Shown in pieces: positions 11,677-17,678 of a stretch of 17,869 nt of DNA (the first letter of the stretch is position 1; every line of letters begins with the position of its first letter). Made by a program: the position numbers and the translations under genes. Source of the DNA: Clostridiales bacterium UBA1770 (GTDB lineage Bacteria > Bacillota > Clostridia > Oscillospirales > CAG-272); contig DCGU01000069.1 of the NCBI GenBank assembly GCA_002315325.1, positions 8,548 through 26,416 on the forward strand. Reading direction: 5' to 3'. The notes under the pieces were generated by a model that did no database searches, was not told the origin of the DNA, and saw nothing but the letters and a program-made list of their open reading frames with translations.

Positions 11677-12291
11677 ATGAAAAAACTGATTTCCTTGGCG
11701 CTTGTTATGCTTATGGTTTTGGCACTCAATGTTATGGTTGTTGCGGATAATTTCGATCAAAACGATTATCAAGCATCTTCTAAATCTATTTCTGTTACAG
11801 GTACTTATGCAATAGATTATGGTGTTTCTGAAACCTTAGTTTATGGTGCAACCATTTATTGGACTTCCACTGAAGTGACGAATGTGCCTTTGGAAGCATT
11901 CCACATACTTTATAAATGGAATCCTGAAACAACCTCGTACGATGCAATTGACGAAGGTGAATCAACATTGGAAAGTGTAATTAATATTTCGGTGAAAGTA
12001 GTTAACAAATCAAATGGCGATATTACTGTTACTGTAGGATATGACGCCCCGACAACCGCTTTGACTTATTTTTCCGGAGCAATAGCCGCTGCCGAAGGTT
12101 CTGATTTGTCTTTTGATTGCAACGCTTGGGCAGATTCTGGAGATGATCATATTGGAACTGCTGAGACTGCATTAACATTTACTTTGATTGATGCTGCCAA
12201 AACGGGTAAAACTAAAGACTCGAATGCAATTGAGCAAACTTCAGCAATTGATTTAGGTTCTATTACGGTTACAATTGCAGCAAAATCTTAA
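11677..12291 (+). CDS. AT-rich secreted protein of unknown function
   Basis: A 204-residue protein with a signal peptide MKKLISLALVMLMVLALNVM ending near VVA-DN (residue about 22). The mature part is rich in S, T, D and beta-strand patterns: SKSISVTGTYAIDYGV, VYGATIYWTSTEV, then ISVKVVNKSNGDITVTVGYD and a final IDLGSITVTIAAKS. I recall similar small secreted proteins with a 'VTNHSN'-like motif in gut Bacillota, but no function is known. The ATG at 11677 is chosen over an in-frame start at 11632 because GGAGG lies 8 nt upstream and the signal peptide starts there. Its base composition is clearly more AT-rich than the genes on either side, suggesting separate acquisition. It carries its own classical terminator and lacks the stop-codon palindrome of its neighbours. 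Confidence 0.85.
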   Translation: MKKLISLALVMLMVLALNVMVVADNFDQNDYQASSKSISVTGTYAIDYGVSETLVYGATIYWTSTEVTNVPLEAFHILYKWNPETTSYDAIDEGESTLESVINISVKVVNKSNGDITVTVGYDAPTTALTYFSGAIAAAEGSDLSFDCNAWADSGDDHIGTAETALTFTLIDAAKTGKTKDSNAIEQTSAIDLGSITVTIAAKS

Positions 12292-12302
12292 AAACTATAT
12301 TG

Positions 12303-12334
12303 AACTGCTGCCTATTATGGGCAGCAGTTTTTTT
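12303..12334 (+). terminator. Intrinsic terminator
   Basis: AACTGCTGCC-tattatg-GGCAGCAGTT followed by further T residues, 12 nt after the stop of the secreted-protein gene. Confidence 0.92.
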
Positions 12335-12351
12335 GATGTAGCAATAGGAAC

Positions 12352-12383
12352 AAAAATCCACTGGCTGAGCCAGTGAGGTTTTT
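12352..12383. terminator. Second, bidirectional terminator-like hairpin
   Basis: AAAAATCC-aCTGGC-tga-GCCAG-tgaGGTTTTT: a short GC stem flanked by A and T runs. It insulates the riboswitch promoter downstream from upstream transcription. Confidence 0.65.
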
Positions 12384-12412
12384 AATCTTTATATAAGTAA
12401 AAAATAAAAGTC

Positions 12413-12441
12413 TTGACATTTAATATTGTGAAGTATATAAT
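12413..12441 (+). promoter_or_regulatory. Perfect-consensus promoter of the riboswitch leader
   Basis: TTGACA (12413-12418), a 17-bp spacer and TATAAT (12436-12441). It lies about 50 bp before the riboswitch and gives a leader of about 230 nt for the gene at 12677. Confidence 0.88.
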
Positions 12442-12489
12442 TATATATACAAAGCCATAACTATACTCTTTTTATGGTTTGACATAAAT

Positions 12490-12578
12490 CAATATCGGCA
12501 AAACGGTCGAAAGGCCGCGACGCAAAGCTATAGGGTCTTAGGCGGCACCTATATGAATGCCGCAATGACAGCCAGTTG
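12490..12578 (+). promoter_or_regulatory. Cyclic di-GMP-I (GEMM-I) riboswitch aptamer
   Basis: The conserved GEMM-I landmarks occur in order. GGCAAA is at 12497-12502. A stem is capped by a GAAA tetraloop (GGTC-GAAA-GGCC, loop 12509-12512). The junction GACGCAAAGC is at 12519-12528. The tetraloop-receptor strand GGGTCTTAGG leads into the P3 stem GCGGCA...TGCCGC (12542-12563), and the 3' strand is AGCCAGTTGC. P1 is short (CAAT 12490-12493 with GTTG 12575-12578), as is usual. The ligand is c-di-GMP for most of the class; a minority bind cGAMP and the two cannot be separated safely by eye. It precedes a surface-protein gene, matching the biofilm role of c-di-GMP. Confidence 0.85.
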
Positions 12579-12625
12579 CAATTTGGACACGAATCAGTCG
12601 TGCCTTTTTTGCAATGGCTTTTTTT
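12571..12625 (+). terminator. Nested terminators forming the riboswitch expression platform
   Basis: The inner hairpin GGaCACGA-atcag-TCGTGCC (12585-12604) is followed by six T. The outer stem GCCAgTTGCAA (12571-12581) pairs with TTGCAATGGC (12609-12618) and is followed by seven T (12619-12625). The outer 5' strand uses bases of the aptamer's 3' end, so the ligand-bound aptamer should block the outer stem. That predicts an ON switch, although the inner hairpin could still act alone. Confidence 0.7.
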
Positions 12626-12676
12626 CTACCAAAAACGATAAATGTTTTACCGCTTACACGAATACAGGAGGGGCAT

Positions 12677-13480
12677 ATGATTTTTGCCGGCCGCAACAAA
12701 AAAATAAAATATGCCTTCCCAGTTGTTGCCTTGATTTTATCCCTGGCTCTGTGTGCCGGCGGCGTCTTTGCCTGGCTTGCCTACAACGTGGACCTGGAGT
12801 CCAAAGGATTGGAACTCACGGCGTCGGCATCCGCCAACGTGGTGATCGCTGCGTCGCCCACCGACGTACTCAACAGCAATATTTTAAATACCCCGTCGCC
12901 CTTTGCGGTGACCTTCACGACGCCGCAGGAAAATATGCAGGCCTGCACCCACGTATCTAATGCCGGGACGTATCAACTGAAATATTGCAAAACACCGGAG
13001 GGCATCGCCTATAACACGGGCCTGCCATTGTCGGGGTCCTTGGAAACCCTCTTGGAAACAGTGCCGCAGGAAAGCGGGTATTTCCACGACTACACGGTCT
13101 ATATCGCTGCTGTCGGCGATACGCTGGCAGACGTCGACCTGACGGTGACTGTCAGTGCAACAAACGTCGTGACCCTGACGGATACACACAAAGCTATGGC
13201 CGTCGACTTTTACGTGGGTGGCACGGCCGCATCCAACTATAAAGGGACTCTCAACGTGGCTGGATTGTACCCGGATAATACCGGCACGGCCCTGACGTCA
13301 CTCAGCATCTATACCGGGGATATCCCCGAAAATATCGCGCCCGATGGATATTTGACCGTCGTCATGCGCGTCTACTTCGACGGCAACCTGAAAAAGCCCG
13401 GCGGCGCGACAACGTACGTAACGTCGCAGACGTTGAATACGTCGGAGCTTGGCCTCAGCGTGCACTTCGAGGCCAAGTAA
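12677..13480 (+). CDS. TasA/CalY-like anchored surface protein, paralogue 1
   Basis: A 267-residue protein. A short basic N-terminus (GRNKKIK) precedes a hydrophobic segment (about 12-34) ending FAWLAYN, which resembles SipW-type signal regions of TasA/CalY fibre proteins. A motif block follows (SKGLELTASASANVVIAAS), shared by all four paralogues. Later blocks are FHDYTVYIAAVGDTL, KAMAVDFYV, YKGTLNVAGLYPDN and VVMRVYFDGNLKKP. The predicted product is secreted or membrane-anchored, rich in beta strands, with few cysteines. The ATG is set by AGGAGGGG at 12666-12673. It is the first gene after the c-di-GMP riboswitch and the likely direct target. The stop codon opens a perfect 24-bp palindrome. 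No SipW signal peptidase lies in the window. The family assignment rests on the N-terminal pattern, so it is moderate. Confidence 0.82.
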   Translation: MIFAGRNKKIKYAFPVVALILSLALCAGGVFAWLAYNVDLESKGLELTASASANVVIAASPTDVLNSNILNTPSPFAVTFTTPQENMQACTHVSNAGTYQLKYCKTPEGIAYNTGLPLSGSLETLLETVPQESGYFHDYTVYIAAVGDTLADVDLTVTVSATNVVTLTDTHKAMAVDFYVGGTAASNYKGTLNVAGLYPDNTGTALTSLSIYTGDIPENIAPDGYLTVVMRVYFDGNLKKPGGATTYVTSQTLNTSELGLSVHFEAK

Positions 13481-13501
13481 TCCAACGCATGCGTTGGATT
13501 A
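13478..13501. repeat. 24-bp perfect palindrome beginning at a stop codon
   Basis: TAATCCAACGCA is followed directly by its reverse complement TGCGTTGGATTA. The first three bases are the stop codon of paralogue 1. With no spacer it should form a tight hairpin or cruciform. Confidence 0.8.
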
Positions 13502-13660
13502 GGATAAGGGTGCTTGCATCGCAAGCAAACGTGGGATTGCGATAGCAAGACCGGGGAGGCATCGTTCTCATTTTGGTAATCTGAACAAAAAGCCTGCCCG
13601 TATGCGAACTTGTGAGCAGACGTGGGATTGCGGTAGCAAGACCGTTGGGGGACCGTTCTC
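13502..13660 (+). repeat. Type-C repeat units with linkers
   Basis: Two C-type arms. A partial one (13510-13557) has GCTTGCATCGCAAGC and core TTGCGATAGCAA. A full one (13591-13650) has GCCTGCCCGTATGCGAACTT, GTGAGCAGACGTGGGA and core TTGCGGTAGCAA. They are joined by the linker (GTTCTCATTTTGGTAATCTG, AACAAAAA). Confidence 0.65.
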
Positions 13661-13684
13661 CTATCCGTGGCAATGAACTTAAAA

Positions 13685-13884
13685 AGGCCGCCTTGTGCAA
13701 AGGGGGCTGGATTTGCGAAGCAAAGACTGAGGGATTGTACCCCGATTGATTTTTACAAACGTTATTTCTATCAATGAGAGAACAAATTAAGTGGTTTTAT
13801 GGTATGTTTTCAAGGTAGCCTACGGGGAGACGACAATCCTCCCACCGCTAAAGCGGTCCCCCCTCCTCTACACGAGGCGGGCTT
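13685..13884. repeat. Composite element (arm A - spacer - arm F)
   Basis: Arm A (13685-13738, core TTTGCGAAGCAAA) and arm F (13829-13884, core CCGCTAAAGCGG) are inverted relative to each other around a spacer of about 90 bp. The spacer start (TACCCCGATTGATTTTTACA) resembles that after the A arm at 4070. Arm F is shared with the next composite. Confidence 0.65.
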
Positions 13885-14000
13885 GATGTAAACGTTTTCT
13901 CGACTGTTGAAATGTTATCTGTACAACCTCGAACTCCTTCCGTCATTGCAAGCAATGACACCTGCGTCCCCCGTTAGGGATATGCCCCGTCGGAGGCGGC
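13829..14000. repeat. Composite element (arm F - spacer - long-form arm B)
   Basis: The third copy of the F-spacer-B layout. The B arm starts GAACTCCTTCCGTC with core ATTGCAAGCAAT and uses the long form with GGGATATGCCCCGTCGGAGG. The spacer aligns in part with that at 4266-4319. Confidence 0.65.
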
Positions 14001-14029
14001 TTATGGAGTTCATAGCTATAGCAAAGATA

Positions 14030-14145
14030 TTACTCCCCCAGCCTTGCTACGCAATTCTCGTGCTTTGCCTGCGGCAAATCACCAAAGGTAGCCTACGGGG
14101 AGACGACAATCCTCCCACCGCTAAAGCGGTCCCCCCTGTGGCGCA
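14030..14145. repeat. Further C-type and truncated F-type arms
   Basis: A reverse C core (TTGCTACGCAA, about 14044), a perfect palindrome TTTGCCTGCGGCAAA (14064-14078), then a second F arm (about 14096-14138, core CCGCTAAAGCGG) cut short where unrelated GTGGCGCAGGGAGTG sequence begins. Confidence 0.55.
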
Positions 14146-14240
14146 GGGAGTGTGCCAAATGAAGTCGCCCTACGGGCTAATGAAGGAATGAAGATGCTAC
14201 GCAAATGAAGAAATGTAAATTGGAGAACGGGAGAAGCAAA

Positions 14241-14335
14241 GCGACTTCGCTTCATGCGAGCGAGTAAACGAGCGAGTGCTTCATGGCGGCTTTGCCGCTG
14301 CTTCATGCGAGCGAGTAAACGAGCGAGTGCTTCAT
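14241..14335. repeat. Two 36-bp direct repeats separated by a hairpin core
   Basis: GCTTCATGCGAGCGAGTAAA, CGAGCGAGTGCTTCAT occurs at 14249-14284 and 14300-14335. The 15 bp between hold the palindrome GCGGCTTTGCCGC, and another (AAGCGACTTCGCTT) precedes the first copy. This is a different framework but the same pattern of fixed flank and palindromic core. The remainder to 14484 holds GTGCC-agg-GGCAC (14449-14461) and no gene. Confidence 0.7.
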
Positions 14336-14484
14336 TTGTGCCAGAGGGCCTTTTGCACGAGGCGGGCTTGTAAGTTCCCCGCCACGGGTAGAGTACGCCG
14401 AGCACAAATTCTCTCAAATTTACCGCAAGCGTTAAATTTCAAATTTCCGTGCCAGGGGCACGTAACTTTAACAGGAGGTCAGCC

Positions 14485-15357
14485 ATGCAAAAAGTCCATA
14501 ATCGCAAACCCCGTCCGGCGTGGCTCACGCTCCTGCCGGCAGCCGTCTCCGTGGTATTGGTCGGCGCAGTATTGTTTGCCGCCTCCACGGCGTGGATCAC
14601 CGTCAACCGCAAGGTCAAATCGCAGGGCCTGCAAATGACGGCGCAGACCAGCGGCAACTTGGTTATTGCCAATTCTACCTCGATAATTAAAAAAGCTAAC
14701 ATATTGAGCAATGGCTCTCCCTTTGCTGTAACCTTTTCATCCAATGCACAAACGTATCTTCCTGCCACCCATTTGGCAAGCGTCGCGGTCAGCGCTACCA
14801 AAGGCCAGTCCCCCACTAAAAATACGTATTTGCAATACGTCACAAGCGGCAAGAACGTCAATGTAACGACAGGGCAGGCCAAGGATGGCAAAACTTTAAC
14901 CTATGCAACCGTACCCGTGACAACCACGTCAATGTACTACGTCGATTACAAAGTCTATATCGCATCGGCAGGGACGACGCTGACAGACCAAACGTTAAAG
15001 GTATCTATTACCGCAACGGACGCAACTTCTTTGGCCGATACCGACAAGGCACTTTCCGTTGATTTTTACGTCAGAAATACGATGGTATCCGGTAGTTATT
15101 ACTACCGTGGTACGCTCAACTTGGCCGGGTACGACCGTGCGAAAGCAGATGCATATAATTATAGCGTAAAGGAATTGACGCTGTATGATGACGTTGACGT
15201 GCCGCTCAACACCCAAGGCTATATATACGTGATTATGCGTGTCTATTATGACGGCGCTTTAAAAAAGAAATCCGATACGACCTTTATCAACTCCGCTTCA
15301 TTGACAACCCACAAGATGGGTATCACCGTCAACTTTACGACTGAGACAAAATCATGA
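14485..15357 (+). CDS. TasA/CalY-like anchored surface protein, paralogue 2
   Basis: A 290-residue protein. A basic start (VHNRKPRP) and a hydrophobic segment (14-35) end in STAWITVNRK. The family block is SQGLQMTAQTSGNLVIANS. Further shared blocks are YYVDYKVYIASAGTTL, KALSVDFYV, YRGTLNLAGY and YVIMRVYYDGALKK. The ATG at 14485 is fixed by AGGAGG at 14473-14478; an upstream in-frame GTG has no ribosome binding site. It opens a three-gene cluster, and its stop overlaps the next start (ATGA). No clear promoter is visible in the 1-kb repeat region upstream, so it may depend on readthrough from the riboswitch promoter or on a promoter within the repeats. Confidence 0.82.
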   Translation: MQKVHNRKPRPAWLTLLPAAVSVVLVGAVLFAASTAWITVNRKVKSQGLQMTAQTSGNLVIANSTSIIKKANILSNGSPFAVTFSSNAQTYLPATHLASVAVSATKGQSPTKNTYLQYVTSGKNVNVTTGQAKDGKTLTYATVPVTTTSMYYVDYKVYIASAGTTLTDQTLKVSITATDATSLADTDKALSVDFYVRNTMVSGSYYYRGTLNLAGYDRAKADAYNYSVKELTLYDDVDVPLNTQGYIYVIMRVYYDGALKKKSDTTFINSASLTTHKMGITVNFTTETKS

Positions 15358-16205
15358 AAGGAATGCATCCGACAATGAAACGTGCAAATTCCGCAAAATC
15401 TCATAAACTCGACGGCCGCCTGGTCTTCACAGTGGTCTCTATGTGCTTGACCCTTGCCATGTTGGTTGCCTCCGGTACCGCTTGGCTGACTACCAACCGA
15501 AAGGCCAATTCCAACGGTGTAGAGATGAAGGTGAAAACAACCAGTAACTTGGTAATCGGCCTCACAGCCGGTGCCGTAAAAGATGGTCCGGCTAAATTCT
15601 CGGTCACATTTGCGTCCAATACCGATACGTATATTCCGGTACAACACGAATTTGCGGCCTCGCCCAGTTCGCCGACGTTACTGCAATATCTATACAATGG
15701 CGCTGTTGTAAATCCTGCAACAGGACTTGTAGACGGACAAGATGAAAGCGGCGAAGATAACGAACCTGATTTTAGAGACGTACCGGAAAGTGCAGACAGT
15801 GATTATTATAAAGATTACGTGGTTTTCATTGCATCTGCAGGTGGTGCGTTGACAAATACGGATTTGGTTGTCACGTTGTCTTCTAAAGAAGACATTAGTG
15901 ATACGGAAAAGGCACTTTCGGTTGATTTTTACGTTAGTACTAACAGCACGGTTGGAACGTATAAAGGAACTTTAAATCTTGCCCAAATAAATCCTGCCAC
16001 TAATAACGGCACAAAAATGAATGTCAAATTAGTAACAAAAGGCACCATCCCTAATTCTCAATCAAGTCCATTAAAAGTGACAATGCGAGTTTATTTCGAT
16101 GGCCATTTAACTGATCCCGAAAGTGACCCTGAAAATGCATTCATTCGCTCTGACGTATTAACCGACCAAACGTTTTGCTTCGACGTCTATTTTGAGGCAA
16201 AATAA
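15354..16205 (+). CDS. TasA/CalY-like anchored surface protein, paralogue 3
   Basis: Up to 283 residues. A hydrophobic segment (about 23-41) ends SGTAWLTTNRK, followed by SNGVEMKVKTTSNLVIGLT. Shared blocks are YYKDYVVFIASAGGAL, KALSVDFYV, YKGTLNLAQI and VTMRVYFDGHL. It has an acidic stretch (GQDESGEDNEPDF) absent from the others. The middle of the gene is more AT-rich than paralogues 1 and 4. The ATG at 15354 overlaps the previous stop (ATGA), suggesting translational coupling. The ATG at 15375, behind AAAGGA, is an equally good start and gives an N-terminus more like the other paralogues. The stop is in a short palindrome ATAACGTTAT (16202-16211). Confidence 0.82.
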   Translation: MKGMHPTMKRANSAKSHKLDGRLVFTVVSMCLTLAMLVASGTAWLTTNRKANSNGVEMKVKTTSNLVIGLTAGAVKDGPAKFSVTFASNTDTYIPVQHEFAASPSSPTLLQYLYNGAVVNPATGLVDGQDESGEDNEPDFRDVPESADSDYYKDYVVFIASAGGALTNTDLVVTLSSKEDISDTEKALSVDFYVSTNSTVGTYKGTLNLAQINPATNNGTKMNVKLVTKGTIPNSQSSPLKVTMRVYFDGHLTDPESDPENAFIRSDVLTDQTFCFDVYFEAK

Positions 16206-16269
16206 CGTTATCAAATATCAGTTAGGATAACGGTCATTTAAGCTATTATTTTGAAATGGAGTGTTTGCT

Positions 16270-17118
16270 TTGAGTTTAAATAATCTTCATGCAAAACACA
16301 ATTTCATATCGGCAAAGCTATTGGCCATACTGTGCCTGACTCTGTCAGTCTTGTTTTGCACCACGGGAACGGTCGCCTGGTTGTCCCGCAACCGCTGGGT
16401 CCAATCGCAGGACATGACGCTGCATGCAGAAACCTCCGCCAACCTGGTCATTGCCAAAAGCTCGGCTGCCGTGTGTGCCGGCGACATTTTAACGTCTGCC
16501 TCCAACCCCTTTGCCGTATCTCTCAACCAGGATACGACAGGCCTCACGGCCGCTACGCATGACAGTTCCTATGCTACGGGACTGAAATATATTGCCAATA
16601 CCGAATTCTTGGGCCGTATCACGGGGAAGATGACGGATGGCACTGCCATTCAATGGGCCATTGCCGCCGAGAACAGCCAGTATATTTCGTATAAGTTCTA
16701 TATCGCTGCTGCCGGCGGGGACCTATCCAACGTGGATCTAACTGTATCCATCGTTGACCCTGCCGCCGGTGCCACGGTCAATAATACCTATAAGTCCCTC
16801 TCCGCCGACGTGTATGCCGACCTGGATGCCGGTGATGGCGTCACCCCCGCTTATCTCGGCACGCTCAACGTGGCCGGTCTTAGCTATACCAATAACGGTG
16901 CGGCGGCAACGTCCATCAATTTGCTCTCCGACGGTACGGTGTACCAGAATACCAAGAACCGCTATATCAGCATTGAATTGCGCGTCTATTTCGACGGCAA
17001 TTTGCAAATCCCCGCCGGCCAATCCGGCGCCGGGAATACCTATCTGACCGCAGCCAATTTGGATACAAATAATAAGACGCTGGGGCTGTTGTTTAGCGCT
17101 ACTGCACATCAGAATTGA
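16270..17118 (+). CDS. TasA/CalY-like anchored surface protein, paralogue 4
   Basis: A 282-residue protein. The hydrophobic segment (about 17-36) ends TGTVAWLSRNRW, followed by SQDMTLHAETSANLVIAKS. Shared blocks are YISYKFYIAAAGGDL, KSLSADVYADL, YLGTLNVAGL and IELRVYFDGNLQIP. TTG at 16270 is chosen because GGAG lies 8 nt upstream; the GTG at 16261 overlaps that ribosome binding site. It follows paralogue 3 by 64 bp, so it is probably in the same transcript. The stop begins the 3' arm of a 14-bp perfect hairpin (17098-17129) that could serve as the 3' end of the mRNA, although no T-run follows. Confidence 0.82.
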   Translation: MSLNNLHAKHNFISAKLLAILCLTLSVLFCTTGTVAWLSRNRWVQSQDMTLHAETSANLVIAKSSAAVCAGDILTSASNPFAVSLNQDTTGLTAATHDSSYATGLKYIANTEFLGRITGKMTDGTAIQWAIAAENSQYISYKFYIAAAGGDLSNVDLTVSIVDPAAGATVNNTYKSLSADVYADLDAGDGVTPAYLGTLNVAGLSYTNNGAAATSINLLSDGTVYQNTKNRYISIELRVYFDGNLQIPAGQSGAGNTYLTAANLDTNNKTLGLLFSATAHQN

Positions 17119-17129
17119 TGTGCAGTAGC
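17098..17129. repeat. 14-bp perfect hairpin spanning the stop codon of paralogue 4
   Basis: GCTACTGCACATCA (17098-17111), loop GAAT, TGATGTGCAGTAGC (17116-17129). The first three bases of the 3' arm are the TGA stop. The 5' arm encodes the last residues (ATAHQN). Confidence 0.8.
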
Positions 17130-17137
17130 AGGCTCAT

Positions 17138-17340
17138 GCACCGAAGGTGCAGGGGCAAGAAGCAAAAGCAAGTGGGGGCGTTCTCCTTGCCGTGGTGATG
17201 AACCTAAAAAGCCGTCCGTATGCGAACATGTGAGCAGCCGAGAACCCCACGCACTTACTACGTGCGTACGTGGGAACCTATCGGCAGACGTGGGATTGTG
17301 TTAGCAAGACCTGGGAGGGCGCATCTCCTATCTATGGGGT
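17138..17340 (+). repeat. Hairpin, linker and interrupted type-C unit
   Basis: A core GCACCGAAGGTGC is followed by the linker (GTTCTCCTTGCCGTGGTGAT, GAACCTAAAAA) and a C arm starting at about 17211. The arm is split by a 46-bp insertion after GTGAGCAG and resumes GCAGACGTGGGA, core TTGTGTTAGCAA, GACCTGGGAGG. A second linker follows (GCATCTCCTATCTATGGGGT). Confidence 0.65.
17238..17283. mobile_element. 46-bp palindromic insertion into a type-C repeat
   Basis: Compared with intact C units (7701, 13591), 46 extra bases lie between two copies of GCAG (17234-17237 and 17284-17287). The insert starts CCGAGAACCCCACGCAC and ends GTGCGTACGTGGGAACCTAT then CG, so most of it is an imperfect inverted repeat. 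The GCAG repeat looks like a target duplication (3 or 4 bp depending on where the ends are placed). Confidence 0.6.
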
Positions 17341-17351
17341 GGAACCTAAAA

Positions 17352-17599
17352 AGGCCGCCTTGTGCAAAGGGGGCTGTCGCCATAGGCGACTGAGGGATTG
17401 TGCCAAAAAGGCATGCACATCATAAAACCAATTTGTTCAATCAATTGTAAATTGCCATAGATTTTGTGGAAGCAAAATCTACAATAGAATCACATATTTC
17501 ATCCCGTTATTTATAGAAATATCATTTGTGAAAATCGATTAGGGTACAATCCCTCAGTCACGGCAACTGCCGTGACAGCCCCCTTTACACAAGGCGGCC
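17352..17599. repeat. Composite inverted-repeat element (arm A - spacer - arm A'), copy 2
   Basis: The left arm has core TCGCCATAGGCGA. The right arm (17546-17599) has core TCACGGCAACTGCCGTGA. The spacer carries TAGATTTTGT-ggA-AGCAAAATCTA-type symmetry (about 17458-17484). The total length is almost the same as the copy at 511-757. The arm next to the nuclease gene carries the TCACGG core in both copies, while the spacer runs in the opposite sense relative to the gene. Confidence 0.75.
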
Positions 17600-17678
17600 T
17601 ACGGGGCGGATGTGCTCTTGCAAATAGCTGAGATAGTACCTGTGGGAATTCTTTATATTCCCAAAGGTGGAACCGATA

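Noticed and set aside
12490..12578. tRNA or other structured RNA
   Set aside because: No acceptor or anticodon arms; the GGCAAA, GAAA tetraloop and GACGCAAAGC landmarks identify GEMM-I instead.
12553..12960. Gene starting within the riboswitch
   Set aside because: It overlaps the aptamer, the terminators and paralogue 1 in another frame, and it lacks a ribosome binding site.
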